From contig JBNKWI010000002.1 of assembly GCA_050299695.1 (NCBI GenBank), forward strand, positions 62,001 to 126,000: a stretch of 64,000 bases of DNA. Reading direction: 5' to 3'. Below the pieces are notes generated by a model. That model had not been told where the DNA came from and did not search any database. It worked only from the letters and a program-made list of their open reading frames with translations. Numbering within the stretch: position 1 is the first letter of the stretch; each line of letters starts with the position of its first letter. The translations under genes were made by a program, and so were the position numbers. The stretch comes from Ovoidimarina sp050299695. Its GTDB lineage: Bacteria > Pseudomonadota > Alphaproteobacteria > Rhodobacterales > Rhodobacteraceae. Shown here piece by piece: positions 25,268 to 35,200 of the stretch.

Positions 25268-26725
25268 ATGAGCCTATCCGCCTCTCTCGCCAACGCCCTC
25301 TCCGGACTGACCGCCACCTCCCGCGCGGCGCAGCTGGTCTCGAACAACGTCTCGAACGTGATGACCGAGGGCTACGGGCGTCGCGAGATCGCGCTGTCCA
25401 CGCGGGTCCTCGACGGCGGCGGGGCCGGGGTCCAGGTCGACGGGGTGGTCCGGGTCGTCGATGCCGGGCTCCTGCGCGACCGGCGCCTCGCCGACGCCGC
25501 GCTCGGCTATTCGAACGACACCAAGGCGTTTCTCGAGAAGGTCTCGAACCTCGTCGGCACGCCCGAGAAGGAAAGTTCGATCTCCGGCCGCTTCCGGCTC
25601 TTCGAATCGAGCCTGATCACCGCCGCCAGCCGGCCGGATTCCGATACCCGCCTGACCGCCGTCCTCACCGCGGCCAAGGAGCTTGCGGGCGCGATCAACT
25701 CGGTCTCCGACGACATCCAGGGCGCGCGTCTGGACGCCGACAGGTCGATCGCGTTCCAGGTCGACCAGCTCAATTCGGGCCTCAGGCAGGTGCAGGAGAT
25801 CAACGCCTCCATCGCTTCGCTCAATGGCAGGGGTCGCGATGTCTCCGCCCTGCAGGACGAGCGCCAGAAGGTCATCGACGCGATCTCCCAGATCGTGCCG
25901 ATGCGCGAGGTCCAACGCTCCGACGGCAAGGTGGCGCTTTATACCGAAGGCGGCGCGATCCTCCTCGAGGACACCGCCGTCACCGTCGATTTCACGCCCG
26001 CCAACTTCATCACCGCCGACATGACCCTGGCGAGCGGTGCGCTCTCGGGTCTCTCGATCGACGGTCGCAACATGCCTACCACCGGCAGCTTCCAACCCTT
26101 CGGCGGCGGCACCCTCGGCGCCGCCTTCGACGTGCGCGACCAGCTCGCCCCCTCGGCGCAGTCCGATCTCGACGCGCTGGCCCGCGACCTCGTCGAGCGT
26201 TTCGAGGACCCGTCCCTCGACCCCACCTTCACCGCCGGCGACCCGGGCCTCTTCACCGACAACGGCGCGGCCTTCTCCGCCGCCAACGAGGTGGGCCTCG
26301 CCGGACGGCTCGAAATCAACGCGCTCGTGGATCCCGACAGGGGCGGTTCCGCCCGCCTCCTCCGCGACGGTCTCGGCGCGACCACGGCGGGCGATGTCGG
26401 CAATGCCGACCTGCTCAACGCCTTCGCCGGCGCGCTCAACGCGCTCCGGGTGCCCGCGACCGGCCCGAACGCCGGCACCAGCCAGACCGTGCACACGCTC
26501 GCCTCGGCGCTCGCGTCGCGGATCACCGGCGACCTCGTCGTCGCGGAGCGCCGCTCCGGCTTCGCCGCCGCCGAGCAGCAATCCCTGAAGGAGCTCGAAT
26601 ACGCGAACGGCGTCGACACCGACCAGGAGATGCAGAAGCTCCTCCTGATCGAGCAGGCCTATGCCGCGAATGCCCGGGTGATCCAGACCGTTGACGGTCT
26701 GATCAAGGACCTCTTGGCGATCTGA
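25268..26725 (+). CDS. flgK: Flagellar hook-associated protein 1
   Basis: The 485-residue protein has the N-terminal LANALSGLTATSRAAQLVSNNVSNVMTEGYGRRE motif of hook-associated protein FlgK and the C-terminal LIEQAYAANARVIQTVDGLIKDLL helix. It forms the junction between hook and filament. The start is 24 bases after flgE. It is shorter than the roughly 550 residues of enteric FlgK, consistent with loss of a surface domain. Confidence 0.9.
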   Translation: MSLSASLANALSGLTATSRAAQLVSNNVSNVMTEGYGRREIALSTRVLDGGGAGVQVDGVVRVVDAGLLRDRRLADAALGYSNDTKAFLEKVSNLVGTPEKESSISGRFRLFESSLITAASRPDSDTRLTAVLTAAKELAGAINSVSDDIQGARLDADRSIAFQVDQLNSGLRQVQEINASIASLNGRGRDVSALQDERQKVIDAISQIVPMREVQRSDGKVALYTEGGAILLEDTAVTVDFTPANFITADMTLASGALSGLSIDGRNMPTTGSFQPFGGGTLGAAFDVRDQLAPSAQSDLDALARDLVERFEDPSLDPTFTAGDPGLFTDNGAAFSAANEVGLAGRLEINALVDPDRGGSARLLRDGLGATTAGDVGNADLLNAFAGALNALRVPATGPNAGTSQTVHTLASALASRITGDLVVAERRSGFAAAEQQSLKELEYANGVDTDQEMQKLLLIEQAYAANARVIQTVDGLIKDLLAI

Positions 26726-26735
26726 GGAGGACGAG

Positions 26736-27743
26736 ATGAGCTTCACCACACTCGGCGACCTGGCCCAATCCTTCCAGCTCCGGCGCGAGATCGCGCGTCT
26801 GAACGAAGGCCTGATGCGCTATTCCGGCGAGTTGTCGACCGGCGAGAAGAGCGACCTGATCGGCGAGGTGCGCGGCGACTTCCGCGCGCTTGCCGGGCTC
26901 GAACGCTCGCTGACCTCGCTCGACGCCTACGAGGTCTCGGTGAAGGAGGCCTCGCTCGCCGCCGAGGTGGGCCAGGACATCCTCGGCCGCATCGCCTCGG
27001 ACGCCAGTTCTCTCTCCTCCTCGCTGCTCCTCGTGCAGGAATCGACCGACGCGCAGCTCACCGGCAGCGCCGCCGCCGATGCGCGCCAGAAATTCGCCGC
27101 CGCCGTGACCGGGCTCAACACCAACGTGGCCGGCCGCACGCTCTTCGCCGGCCAGGCCTTCGACCGCCCGGCGCTCGACGATCCCGAAACGATCCTGGCC
27201 GACCTGATGACGGCGGTCGGCCCCGCCACCACCGCGGCCGACGTCTTCACCGCGGTCGATGCCTTCTTCGCTCCCGGCGGCACCTATGAAACCGTTTCCT
27301 ATCTCGGCTCGGCCACCCCGGCCGACGCCGTCTCGCTGGGCGACGGTTCCTCCGCGGATCCCTTCCTCGGCGCGACCACGCCCGAAGTGGTCGACGTGCT
27401 GAAGAACCTCGCGACCGCGGCGCTGATCGATCTCGGCGTGCTCAACACCGCGCCCGCGGAACGCGCGGTCCTCGCCCGCTCCACCGGCGAGCGGCTCCTG
27501 ACGGCCGAGGCCTCGCTCGTCTCGGTCCGCGCCGATCTCGGCGTGTCGCAGGAGCGCATCGAAACCGCGCGCACCCGCATCGCCTCCGAACGCGAATCCT
27601 ACGAAATCGCACGGTCCGAGATCCGCGCCGCCGATCCGCTGCAGGCGGCGACGCAGCTCCAGCAACTCGAGGGCCAGCTTCAAAGCCTCTATTTCATCAC
27701 CGGCCGGCTCTCGGACCTCTCGCTCACCAATTACCTCAGATGA
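26736..27743 (+). CDS. flgL: Flagellar hook-associated protein 3 / flagellin-like
   Basis: This 335-residue flagellin-fold protein has LGDLAQSFQLRREIARLNEGLMRYSGELSTGEKSDL at its N-terminus and a C-terminal coiled coil (TRIASERESYEIARSEIRAADPLQAATQLQQLEGQLQSLY). Residues match FlgL, the distal junction protein, rather than true flagellin: it follows flgK and lacks the conserved flagellin end. A GAGGAGGACGAG ribosome site lies upstream of ATG 26736. The last four bases overlap flgI. Confidence 0.88.
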   Translation: MSFTTLGDLAQSFQLRREIARLNEGLMRYSGELSTGEKSDLIGEVRGDFRALAGLERSLTSLDAYEVSVKEASLAAEVGQDILGRIASDASSLSSSLLLVQESTDAQLTGSAAADARQKFAAAVTGLNTNVAGRTLFAGQAFDRPALDDPETILADLMTAVGPATTAADVFTAVDAFFAPGGTYETVSYLGSATPADAVSLGDGSSADPFLGATTPEVVDVLKNLATAALIDLGVLNTAPAERAVLARSTGERLLTAEASLVSVRADLGVSQERIETARTRIASERESYEIARSEIRAADPLQAATQLQQLEGQLQSLYFITGRLSDLSLTNYLR

Positions 27744-28846
27744 ACCGTCTCCTCGCCCTCCTGGTCCTCGCGGTCTCGCTCGCGGCCACCGCCGGCGCGG
27801 CGCAGGACGTGCGCATCAAGGATCTCGTCGAGTTCGACGGGGTGCGCGGCAACGACCTGGTGGGCTACGGCCTCGTGGTCGGGTTGAACGGCACCGGCGA
27901 CGGGATCCGCAACGCGCCCTTCACCGAAGAGATCATGACCAACCTCCTGGAGCGGCTCGGCGTAAACATATCGGGCGAGCAGTTCCGGCCGCAGAACGTC
28001 GCCGCCGTCCTGGTGACCGGCACGCTGCCGCCCTTCGCGCGGGCGGGCGGGCGGATCGACGTCACCGTCTCGGCCATCGGCGATGCCGACAGCCTCCTCG
28101 GCGGCACGCTGATCATGACCCCGCTCAACGCCGCCGACGGGCAGATCTACGCCGTCGCGCAGGGCACCGTGCTCGCGGGCGGCGTTTCGGCCCAGGGCGA
28201 GGCGGCGAGCGTGGTGCAGGGCGTGCCCACCGCCGGCTCGATCCCGGCGGGCGCGCGCATCGAGCGCGAAATCGACTTTTCCTTCTCCGACCTGCAGCGC
28301 ATCCGCCTGGCCTTGCGCGAACCCGATTTCACCACCGCGCTCCGGATCGAGAAGGTGATCAATGCCGATATCGGCCGCCCGGTGGCCCGGATGCAGGATG
28401 CCGGCACCGTCGAGCTCGACGTGGCGGCCACAGGGGCGATCTCGGCCGCCCATGCGATCAGCCGGATCGAGAACCTCGCGGTCGATCCTGAGTTGCGTGC
28501 GCGGGTCATCGTCGACCAGCGCTCGGGTACCATCGTGATGGGCGAGGACGTGCGGATCTCGCGCGTTGCGGTCAGCCAGGGCAACTTGACGCTCAGGATC
28601 GAGGAGGCGCCGCTCGTCGTGCAGCCGAACCCGTTCTCGGACGGCGAGTCGATCGTGGTGCCGCGCAGCTCGGCGTCGATCGAGGAAAGCGGCCAGCCCG
28701 GCATGGCCGACATCCCAAGCGGCACTTCGCTCTCGGACGTGATCGCGGGCCTGAACGCGCTCGGCGTCTCGCCGCGCGACATGATCGACATCCTCAAGAC
28801 GATCAAGGCCGCCGGCGCGCTCCACGCCGAGTTCGTCGTCCAGTAG
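27740..28846 (+). CDS. flgI: Flagellar P-ring protein
   Basis: The 368-residue secreted protein has a signal peptide of about 20 residues (LLALLVLAVSLAATAGAAQ). The canonical FlgI sequence follows: RIKDLVEFDGVRGNDLVGYGLVVGLNGTGDG, then NISGEQFRPQNVAAVLVTGTLPPFARAGGRIDVTVSAIGDA, and the end DMIDILKTIKAAGALHAEFVVQ. It assembles the P ring in the peptidoglycan layer around the rod. Translational coupling to flgL is indicated by the ATGA overlap. It ends the flagellar block. Confidence 0.93.
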   Translation: MNRLLALLVLAVSLAATAGAAQDVRIKDLVEFDGVRGNDLVGYGLVVGLNGTGDGIRNAPFTEEIMTNLLERLGVNISGEQFRPQNVAAVLVTGTLPPFARAGGRIDVTVSAIGDADSLLGGTLIMTPLNAADGQIYAVAQGTVLAGGVSAQGEAASVVQGVPTAGSIPAGARIEREIDFSFSDLQRIRLALREPDFTTALRIEKVINADIGRPVARMQDAGTVELDVAATGAISAAHAISRIENLAVDPELRARVIVDQRSGTIVMGEDVRISRVAVSQGNLTLRIEEAPLVVQPNPFSDGESIVVPRSSASIEESGQPGMADIPSGTSLSDVIAGLNALGVSPRDMIDILKTIKAAGALHAEFVVQ

Positions 28847-28880
28847 CCTACGGCCTTCGAAAGCCTGCCTCCGCACCTGT

Positions 28881-28921
28881 CTTCCCCAGACCGGGAAGCC
28901 CAAAGGCCGGCGCCGCCGGCC
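28881..28921 (+). terminator. Paired hairpins after flgI
   Basis: CTTCCC at 28881-28886 pairs with GGGAAG at 28893-28898, and GGCCGGC at 28905-28911 pairs with GCCGGCC at 28915-28921. They follow the flgI stop by 35 bases. There is no T run, so intrinsic termination is only possible. Confidence 0.4.
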
Positions 28922-29014
28922 AGGTGCCGCGCCGAGGGAAACCGGGGACACGTGGGAGAAGACGATTGCGGATGCCCGGCGCGGCTGCAATGATTCCGTC
29001 CGGAGGCAACTCGG

Positions 29015-30364
29015 ATGGATCCAGACCAGGCACCGAACCTGATCGACCAGGCGCAGGAAATCGCGGCGCTCGGGCAGGGGCTGCTTGGCCAGGCACAGGT
29101 CTATTTCAACACGCTCCTGCGCCCCTGGAACGCCTACCAGGCCGTGATCGCCATCGGCATCTTCATCGCGGCGCATATCCTCGCGCGGATCTTCGCGCCG
29201 AAGCTGCACGACTGGATGCGCACCCGCGAGAACTGGCCGAAATGGCGCTACCGGTTCCTCCTCGTGGTCCACAAGCGGATCCGCATGATCTTTTTCGTCG
29301 TGCTCATCTGGGTCGTCGTCTGGATCATGCGCCAGGCGACCTGGCCCAGCCGGTCCTACCTCCTGGTCATCGTGGGCAACCTGACGCTCGCCTGGCTGAT
29401 CGTCTCCTTCGCGACGCGGCTGATCGCCAACACCTTCCTGCGCACCGTGGTCCGCTACGGCGCCTGGATCTGGATCACGCTCAACATCCTCGGCCTCACC
29501 GACGCGGCCGAGGCCCTGCTCGACAGCGCCTCGGTGCAGCTGGGCGACATGCGGATCTCGGTCTGGATCGTGCTCCAGGCGGTGTTCATCATCGGCCTCT
29601 TCTTCTTCGTCGCCCGCTTCCTCGCCACCACCACCGCCGCGCAGGTCGAAAAGGTCGAAGGCCTCTCGCCCTCGATGCGCGTCCTCGTGGTCAAGGTGCT
29701 GCAGGTCCTGCTCTACGGCATCGCCTTCTTCGTCGGGCTGAAGGCGGTGGGCGTCGACCTCACCGGCCTCGCGGTGCTCTCGGGCGCGATCGGCGTGGGC
29801 CTCGGCTTCGGCCTCCAGAAAGTGGTGTCGAACCTCGTCTCGGGGGTAATCATCCTCCTCGACAAATCGGTGAAGCCGGGCGACGTGATTTCGCTCGGCG
29901 ACACCTTCGGCTGGATCAACGCGCTCGGCGCCCGCTACGTCTCTGTGGTGACCCGGGACGGCAAGGAATACCTGATCCCGAACGAGGATCTGATCACCGG
30001 CCAGGTGGTGAACTGGTCCCACTCGAACGAGTTCGTCCGGCTCGACATCTTCTTCGGCACCGCCTATGGCGACGACCCGCACATGGTCCGCAAGGTCGCC
30101 ATCGAGGCCGCCTCGAGCGTCGAACGGGTGCTCAGCTGGCGCGCGCCGGTCTGTCATATCGTCGGCTTCGGCGACAGCTCGGTCGACTACATCCTGCGCT
30201 TCTGGATCAGCGACCCCACCGGCGGGCTCACCAATATCCGCGGCAATGTCTACCTTGCGCTCTGGGACGCCTTCAAGGAAAACGGCATCTCGATCCCGTT
30301 CCCGCAGCGCGAGGTAAAGATCCTCGAGGGCAGCCGGATCGCCGCCGAACCACTGGCAGAATGA
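29015..30364 (+). CDS. MscS-family mechanosensitive ion channel
   Basis: The 449-residue protein has about six membrane helices. The last is the pore helix with the MscS pattern of spaced glycines and alanines (LAVLSGAIGVGLGFGLQKVVSNLVSGVIILLDKSVKPGDVI, about residues 258-298), followed by the beta domain with YVSVVTRDGKEYLIPNEDLITGQVVNWS and an alpha/beta C-terminus. It should open under membrane tension to release solutes in hypo-osmotic shock. The N-terminal extension of extra helices is typical of larger MscS homologues. It stands alone, 168 bases after flgI. Confidence 0.88.
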   Translation: MDPDQAPNLIDQAQEIAALGQGLLGQAQVYFNTLLRPWNAYQAVIAIGIFIAAHILARIFAPKLHDWMRTRENWPKWRYRFLLVVHKRIRMIFFVVLIWVVVWIMRQATWPSRSYLLVIVGNLTLAWLIVSFATRLIANTFLRTVVRYGAWIWITLNILGLTDAAEALLDSASVQLGDMRISVWIVLQAVFIIGLFFFVARFLATTTAAQVEKVEGLSPSMRVLVVKVLQVLLYGIAFFVGLKAVGVDLTGLAVLSGAIGVGLGFGLQKVVSNLVSGVIILLDKSVKPGDVISLGDTFGWINALGARYVSVVTRDGKEYLIPNEDLITGQVVNWSHSNEFVRLDIFFGTAYGDDPHMVRKVAIEAASSVERVLSWRAPVCHIVGFGDSSVDYILRFWISDPTGGLTNIRGNVYLALWDAFKENGISIPFPQREVKILEGSRIAAEPLAE

Positions 30365-30434
30365 GCGGGCGCACTATGTTGTGGGGTGACTGCCGGTCGG
30401 AGGGGCTGGCGTGTGAGGCAGGGGGCCATTTACC

Positions 30435-32234
30435 GTGATCAGTTGCAGCCGGGCCGCGTTCTGGGCCGCACTCGCATGCGCGGGAGCGGCGGCGCTGCCG
30501 GCCATGGCGTTCGACACCCTGCGTTTCCGCGTGCAGGGCGGAGGCGACGGTCTCGCCCAGACCCTCGGCGCCTCCTCGCTCCTCGTCGAGCAGAAGAAGA
30601 CCGGGGTGCAGAACCCCAACGACATCCTCGCCGCAGCCCGCGCCGACTACGCCCGCATCGTCGGCGCGCTCTATGCCGAGGGCCGCTTCGGCGGCACCGT
30701 CTCGATCCGGATCGACGGCAGCGAGGCCGCCGAAATCGACCCGCTCGCCACCCTCGCCAGCATCGGCACGGTCGAAGTCATCGTCCGCCCCGGCCCGCTC
30801 TACCGCTTCGGCCAGGCCGAGATCGCGCCCGTCGCACCCGGCACGGAACTCCCCGAAGGCTTCTCGCTCGGCAAACCCGCCCGCACCGGCGTGATCGAGG
30901 AGGCCACCAGTGCCGTCGTCGAGGGCTGGCAGGATACTGGCCACGCCATGGCCCACGTCGCCGGCCAGAAGATCACCGCGAACCACGCGACCGAAACGCT
31001 CAACGCCGCCATCGCCATCGAACCCGGCCCGGTCCTCCGCTTCGGCACGCTCCGGATCGAAGGCCAGTCTGCCGTCTCGACCCGCCGGATCCGCAAGATC
31101 GCCGGCCTGCCCAAGGGTGAAACCTACGACCCGGCCGCCGTCGACCGCTCGGCGCGCCGCCTGCGCGAAACCGGCGCCTTCAGCTCGGTGACCCTGACCG
31201 AGGCCGACCAGCCGAACCCGGACGGCACGCTCGACGTGATCGCTGAAGTGGTCGACCAGAAGCCCCGCCGCTTCGGTTTCGGCGCCGAGCTCGACAGCTC
31301 CGCCGGCCTGACCCTCTCGTCCTTCTGGATGCACCGCAATCTCCGCGGCGGCGCCGAACGGCTCCGCTTCGACGCGGAGGTCTCGGGCATCGGCGGAGAA
31401 TCCGGCGGCACCGATTACAGCCTCGGCATGGAGCTCGGTCGCCCCGCCACGCCCAACGCCCTGACCGACGCTTACATCAAGACCGGCATCGAACATCGCG
31501 ACGAAGACGACTACATCTCCGACAGCGCCACGATCGGCCTCGGTTTCAACCGTGAAATCAACGATATCGCCAGCACCCGCTACGGAATCGAATACCGCTA
31601 TTCCGATGTAAGCGACGCTTCGGGCGATACTGTCTACCAGCAGGTCTTCCTGCCGCTCGGCGGCACCTACGACAAGCGCGAAGGGATCCTGAACACCAAT
31701 GACGGCTACTATATCGACCTCGGCATCTCGCCCTTCTTCGGCCTCGACGGCTCGGAAAGCGGCGCACGGCTGACGCTCGACGCCCGCGCCTTCGAGGATT
31801 ACGGCCAGAACAACAAATACGTGCTCGCCGCCCATCTCCAGGCCGGCTCCATCGTCGGCGCCTCGGTCACCGGCCTGCCGAACGAGCTGCGCTTCACCTC
31901 GGGCGGCGGCGGCACCGTGCGCGGCCAGGACTACCAGTCGCTCGATCTCGATATCGGCGGCGTCGCATCGGGCGGCCGCAGCTTCCTCGGCCTCCAGACC
32001 GAATTCCGCACAAGAGTGCGCGACGATGTCCAGCTCGTCGGCTTCTACGACTGGGGCACGGTCGGTGAAGGCAGCCTGCCCGGCTCCTCGGGCGAAAGCC
32101 ATTCCGGCGCCGGTCTCGGCCTCCGCTACGACACCGGCATCGGCCCGATCCGCTTCGACCTCGCGGTGCCGGTGAGCGGCCCGGGCGACAATTCGGGCTT
32201 CCACATCTATATCGGCATCGGGCAGGCGTTCTGA
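30435..32234 (+). CDS. tamA: Outer-membrane assembly factor TamA (BamA/Omp85 family)
   Basis: The 599-residue Omp85 protein begins at GTG 30435 with a signal peptide ending PAMA. Three POTRA-like domains follow (for example VEVIVRPGPLYRFGQAEIAP and LRFGTLRIEGQSAVSTRRIRKIAGLPKGETYDPAAV), then a 16-strand barrel with the lid-lock motif TVRGQDYQSL and the terminal strand ending GIGQAF, whose final phenylalanine is the BAM recognition signal. It should insert a subset of autotransporters and other outer-membrane proteins with TamB. The stop shares one base with the ATG of tamB. Confidence 0.92.
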   Translation: MISCSRAAFWAALACAGAAALPAMAFDTLRFRVQGGGDGLAQTLGASSLLVEQKKTGVQNPNDILAAARADYARIVGALYAEGRFGGTVSIRIDGSEAAEIDPLATLASIGTVEVIVRPGPLYRFGQAEIAPVAPGTELPEGFSLGKPARTGVIEEATSAVVEGWQDTGHAMAHVAGQKITANHATETLNAAIAIEPGPVLRFGTLRIEGQSAVSTRRIRKIAGLPKGETYDPAAVDRSARRLRETGAFSSVTLTEADQPNPDGTLDVIAEVVDQKPRRFGFGAELDSSAGLTLSSFWMHRNLRGGAERLRFDAEVSGIGGESGGTDYSLGMELGRPATPNALTDAYIKTGIEHRDEDDYISDSATIGLGFNREINDIASTRYGIEYRYSDVSDASGDTVYQQVFLPLGGTYDKREGILNTNDGYYIDLGISPFFGLDGSESGARLTLDARAFEDYGQNNKYVLAAHLQAGSIVGASVTGLPNELRFTSGGGGTVRGQDYQSLDLDIGGVASGGRSFLGLQTEFRTRVRDDVQLVGFYDWGTVGEGSLPGSSGESHSGAGLGLRYDTGIGPIRFDLAVPVSGPGDNSGFHIYIGIGQAF

Positions 32235-35200
32235 TGCGCGGCGCGGCATATCTCCTCGCGGCCACGGTCGCCCTCGGCCACCCGGCTCTGGCGCAGGATG
32301 AGGACGGCGGCGGCTTCCTCGAACGCAAGCTCGAGGAACTCCTCTCCGGCGAGGGCCGCGACGTCACCATCACCGGCTTCGAAGGCGCGCTCAGCTCGGA
32401 CGCGCGCCTTGCCACCATGACCTTCTCCGATGCCGACGGGGTCTGGCTCCGGCTTAAGGATGTCGAACTGGTCTGGACCCGCTCCGCCCTGCTCCTCGGC
32501 CGCCTCGAGGTCGACCATCTGAGCGCCGGCGAGATCGACTTCACCCGCCCGCCGCTCCCCGCGAACGAGATGCCCACGGCCGAGGCGCCCGGCTTCTCGC
32601 TCCCCGAACTCCCGGTTTCGGTCCAGATCGGCGAAATTTCCGCCGACCGCGTGGTGCTCGGCCAGGCCCTGTTCGGCGCCGCGGCCGAACTCAAACTCAC
32701 CGGCACGCTCTCGCTCGACGGCGGCGAAGGATCCGGCAGGATCGCCGCCGAACGGCTCGACGGCGCCGCCGGCAGCTTCACCGTCGAGGGCAGCTACGCC
32801 AACGCCACCCGCGTCCTCGACCTGAACCTCGCGGTGAACGAGGCCCAGGGCGGCATCGTCTCGACCCTCGCCGGCCTCCCCGGCGCCCCCGCGCTCGACC
32901 TCACCGTCAAGGGCACGGGCCCGCTCGACGATTTCTCCGCCGATCTCGCGCTTGCCACCGACGGGACCGACCGCCTCACCGGCCGCCTTGCGCTCAAGGG
33001 CGAGGACGGCGGCGGCACCGGCTTCGACGCCACGCTATCAGGCGACGTCGCCCCCCTCCTCTTCCCCGACTACCGGGCCTTCTTCGGCCCCGACCTCGCG
33101 CTCGACCTCACCGGCAGCAAGCGCGCCGACGGCAGCCTCTCCATCGGCAAGCTCGCCCTCGACGCCGCCCAGATGCACTTCACCGGCCGCGCCGAGATCG
33201 GCGCCGACGGCCTCCCCGAAGTGATCGACCTCACCGGCCGCATCGCGTCGGCCGACGGCAGTCCGGTGCTCCTGCCCCAGCACGGCGAACCGATCCGCAT
33301 CGGCGGCGCCGACCTCTCCATCGGTTTCGACGCCGCCCAAAGCGAGGACTGGCGCGCCGTGATCGACGTCGAACAACTCGACCGCCCCGGTCTCAAGGCC
33401 GAAACCCTGCGCCTCGACGGCGCGGGCCGCATCGCGGGCGGCGATACGCCCCGCGTCACCGCCGAATTCGACCTCCGCGCCACCGCGCTCGACCTGGGCG
33501 ACCCCGATGCCGAAGCGGCGCTCGGCGAGGACGTCACCGGCCGCGTCGCCCTCGACTGGCAGGAGGGCGCGCCGGTCGAGATCTCCTCCTACCGCATCGA
33601 CGGCGAAACCTATGGGCTCGACGGCCAGGCCAGTCTCGCCACCTCCGACACCGGGCTCGACATCACCACCGCCGCCCGCCTCACCGCCCGCGATCTCTCG
33701 GTCTTCTCCGGCCTCGCAGGCCGCCACCTCGCCGGCTCCCTCCGCGCCGATCTCGCCGCCAAGGCCTCCCCCGTCGCCGGCCTCTACGACGTCACGCTCG
33801 ACGCCAAGGGCACCGGCCTCGGCACCGGCATCGCCGAGCTCGACCAGCTCCTCGCCGGCGATGCGACCATCGAGACCCGCATCCGCCGCGACGCCACCGG
33901 CAGCTTCATCGACCGCTTCCTCGCCAACACCGAAGCCGCCCGCATCGAAGCCTCCGCCGCAATCACCAGCGACAACATCACCGCCGAAACCCGCGCCACC
34001 CTGCACGACACCTCGATCATCGCGCCCGACATGCCCGGCCCCCTGGCCCTGCACGTCACCGCCGCCGGCCCCCCCTCCCGCCTCGACCTGACCGCCCAGC
34101 TCGACGGCCCCGGCATCGCGCTCGCCACCGAAGCCGTGCTCGACCGCTCGGGCGAGACCGACACGCTCACCGGCAGCCTCACTGCCGCGCTCGCCGATCT
34201 CGCGCCCCTCGCCCCCCGCATCGGCCGCCCCGTCTCCGGCGCCGTGAAGGCCAAGGCCAGCGGCAGCCTCGCAACCGACCTCTCGCGCTTCGCCCTCACC
34301 GCCGATCTCGACACCACCGACTTCACCACCGGCCAGCCGCAGGCCGACCGGATCCTCGCGGGCCGCGCCCGAACCCATCTCGAAGCCGCCCGCGAGGGCA
34401 GCGATCTCCGCCTCTCCGCCCTCGACTTCGCCTCCGGCCAGCTCACCGCCAAGGCGACTGGCACCGCCCGCACCGGCACCGAACTCACCGACATCCAGGG
34501 CGGCGAAACCCGCGCCGCAATCACGCTCCTGAACTCCGACGGCCTCCTCCCCGGCATGCCCGTCCCGCTCGCCGCCGAAATCGACGCCTCGGGCTCCACC
34601 CAGAACATCGACCTCACCCTCGCCGTCACCGGGCCGGCGCTCACGGCAATGACCGACACGAAACTCGTCCTCACCGGGCCGACCCCTGCCCTCGACGGCA
34701 AATTCCAGGTCAAAGCCGACGACATCGCCCCCTTCTCGACTCTCGCCGGCCGCTCCCTTTCCGGCGCGCTCACCCTCGACGTCCAGGGCGGCGCAACCAT
34801 CGACCTCTCGGAATTCGACCTCACCGCCGACGCCACCACAAAGTCCCTCCGCATCGCCCAGCCCGATGCCGACGCGCTCCTCGCCGGCGCCGGCACGGCC
34901 TCGATTCAGGCCACCCGCGCGAATGGCGTGACCGAGATCGCCCGGCTCGACGCCAAAACCGCCGCCCTCACCCTCGCGGCCAAGGGCACCACCGGCCGCG
35001 ACAGCAACGACGCCACCTTCGACCTCCGCCTCGCCGATGTCGGCCGCTGGGTCCCGGGCCTCCCCGGCCCCGCCATCGCGAAGGGCACCGCCAGCCAGAC
35101 GAAGGGCAGCGACTGGGCGCTCGACATCGCCGCGACCGGCCCCGGCGGCACCAGCGCCAAGCTCTCCGGCAGCGCCGCCCCAAGCTTCGACCGCTTCGAC

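Noticed and set aside
27731..30157. 808-codon minus-strand open frame over flgI and the MscS gene
   Set aside because: It is antisense to two well-recognised proteins, has no domain and is rich in H, R, D and E as expected of a shadow frame.
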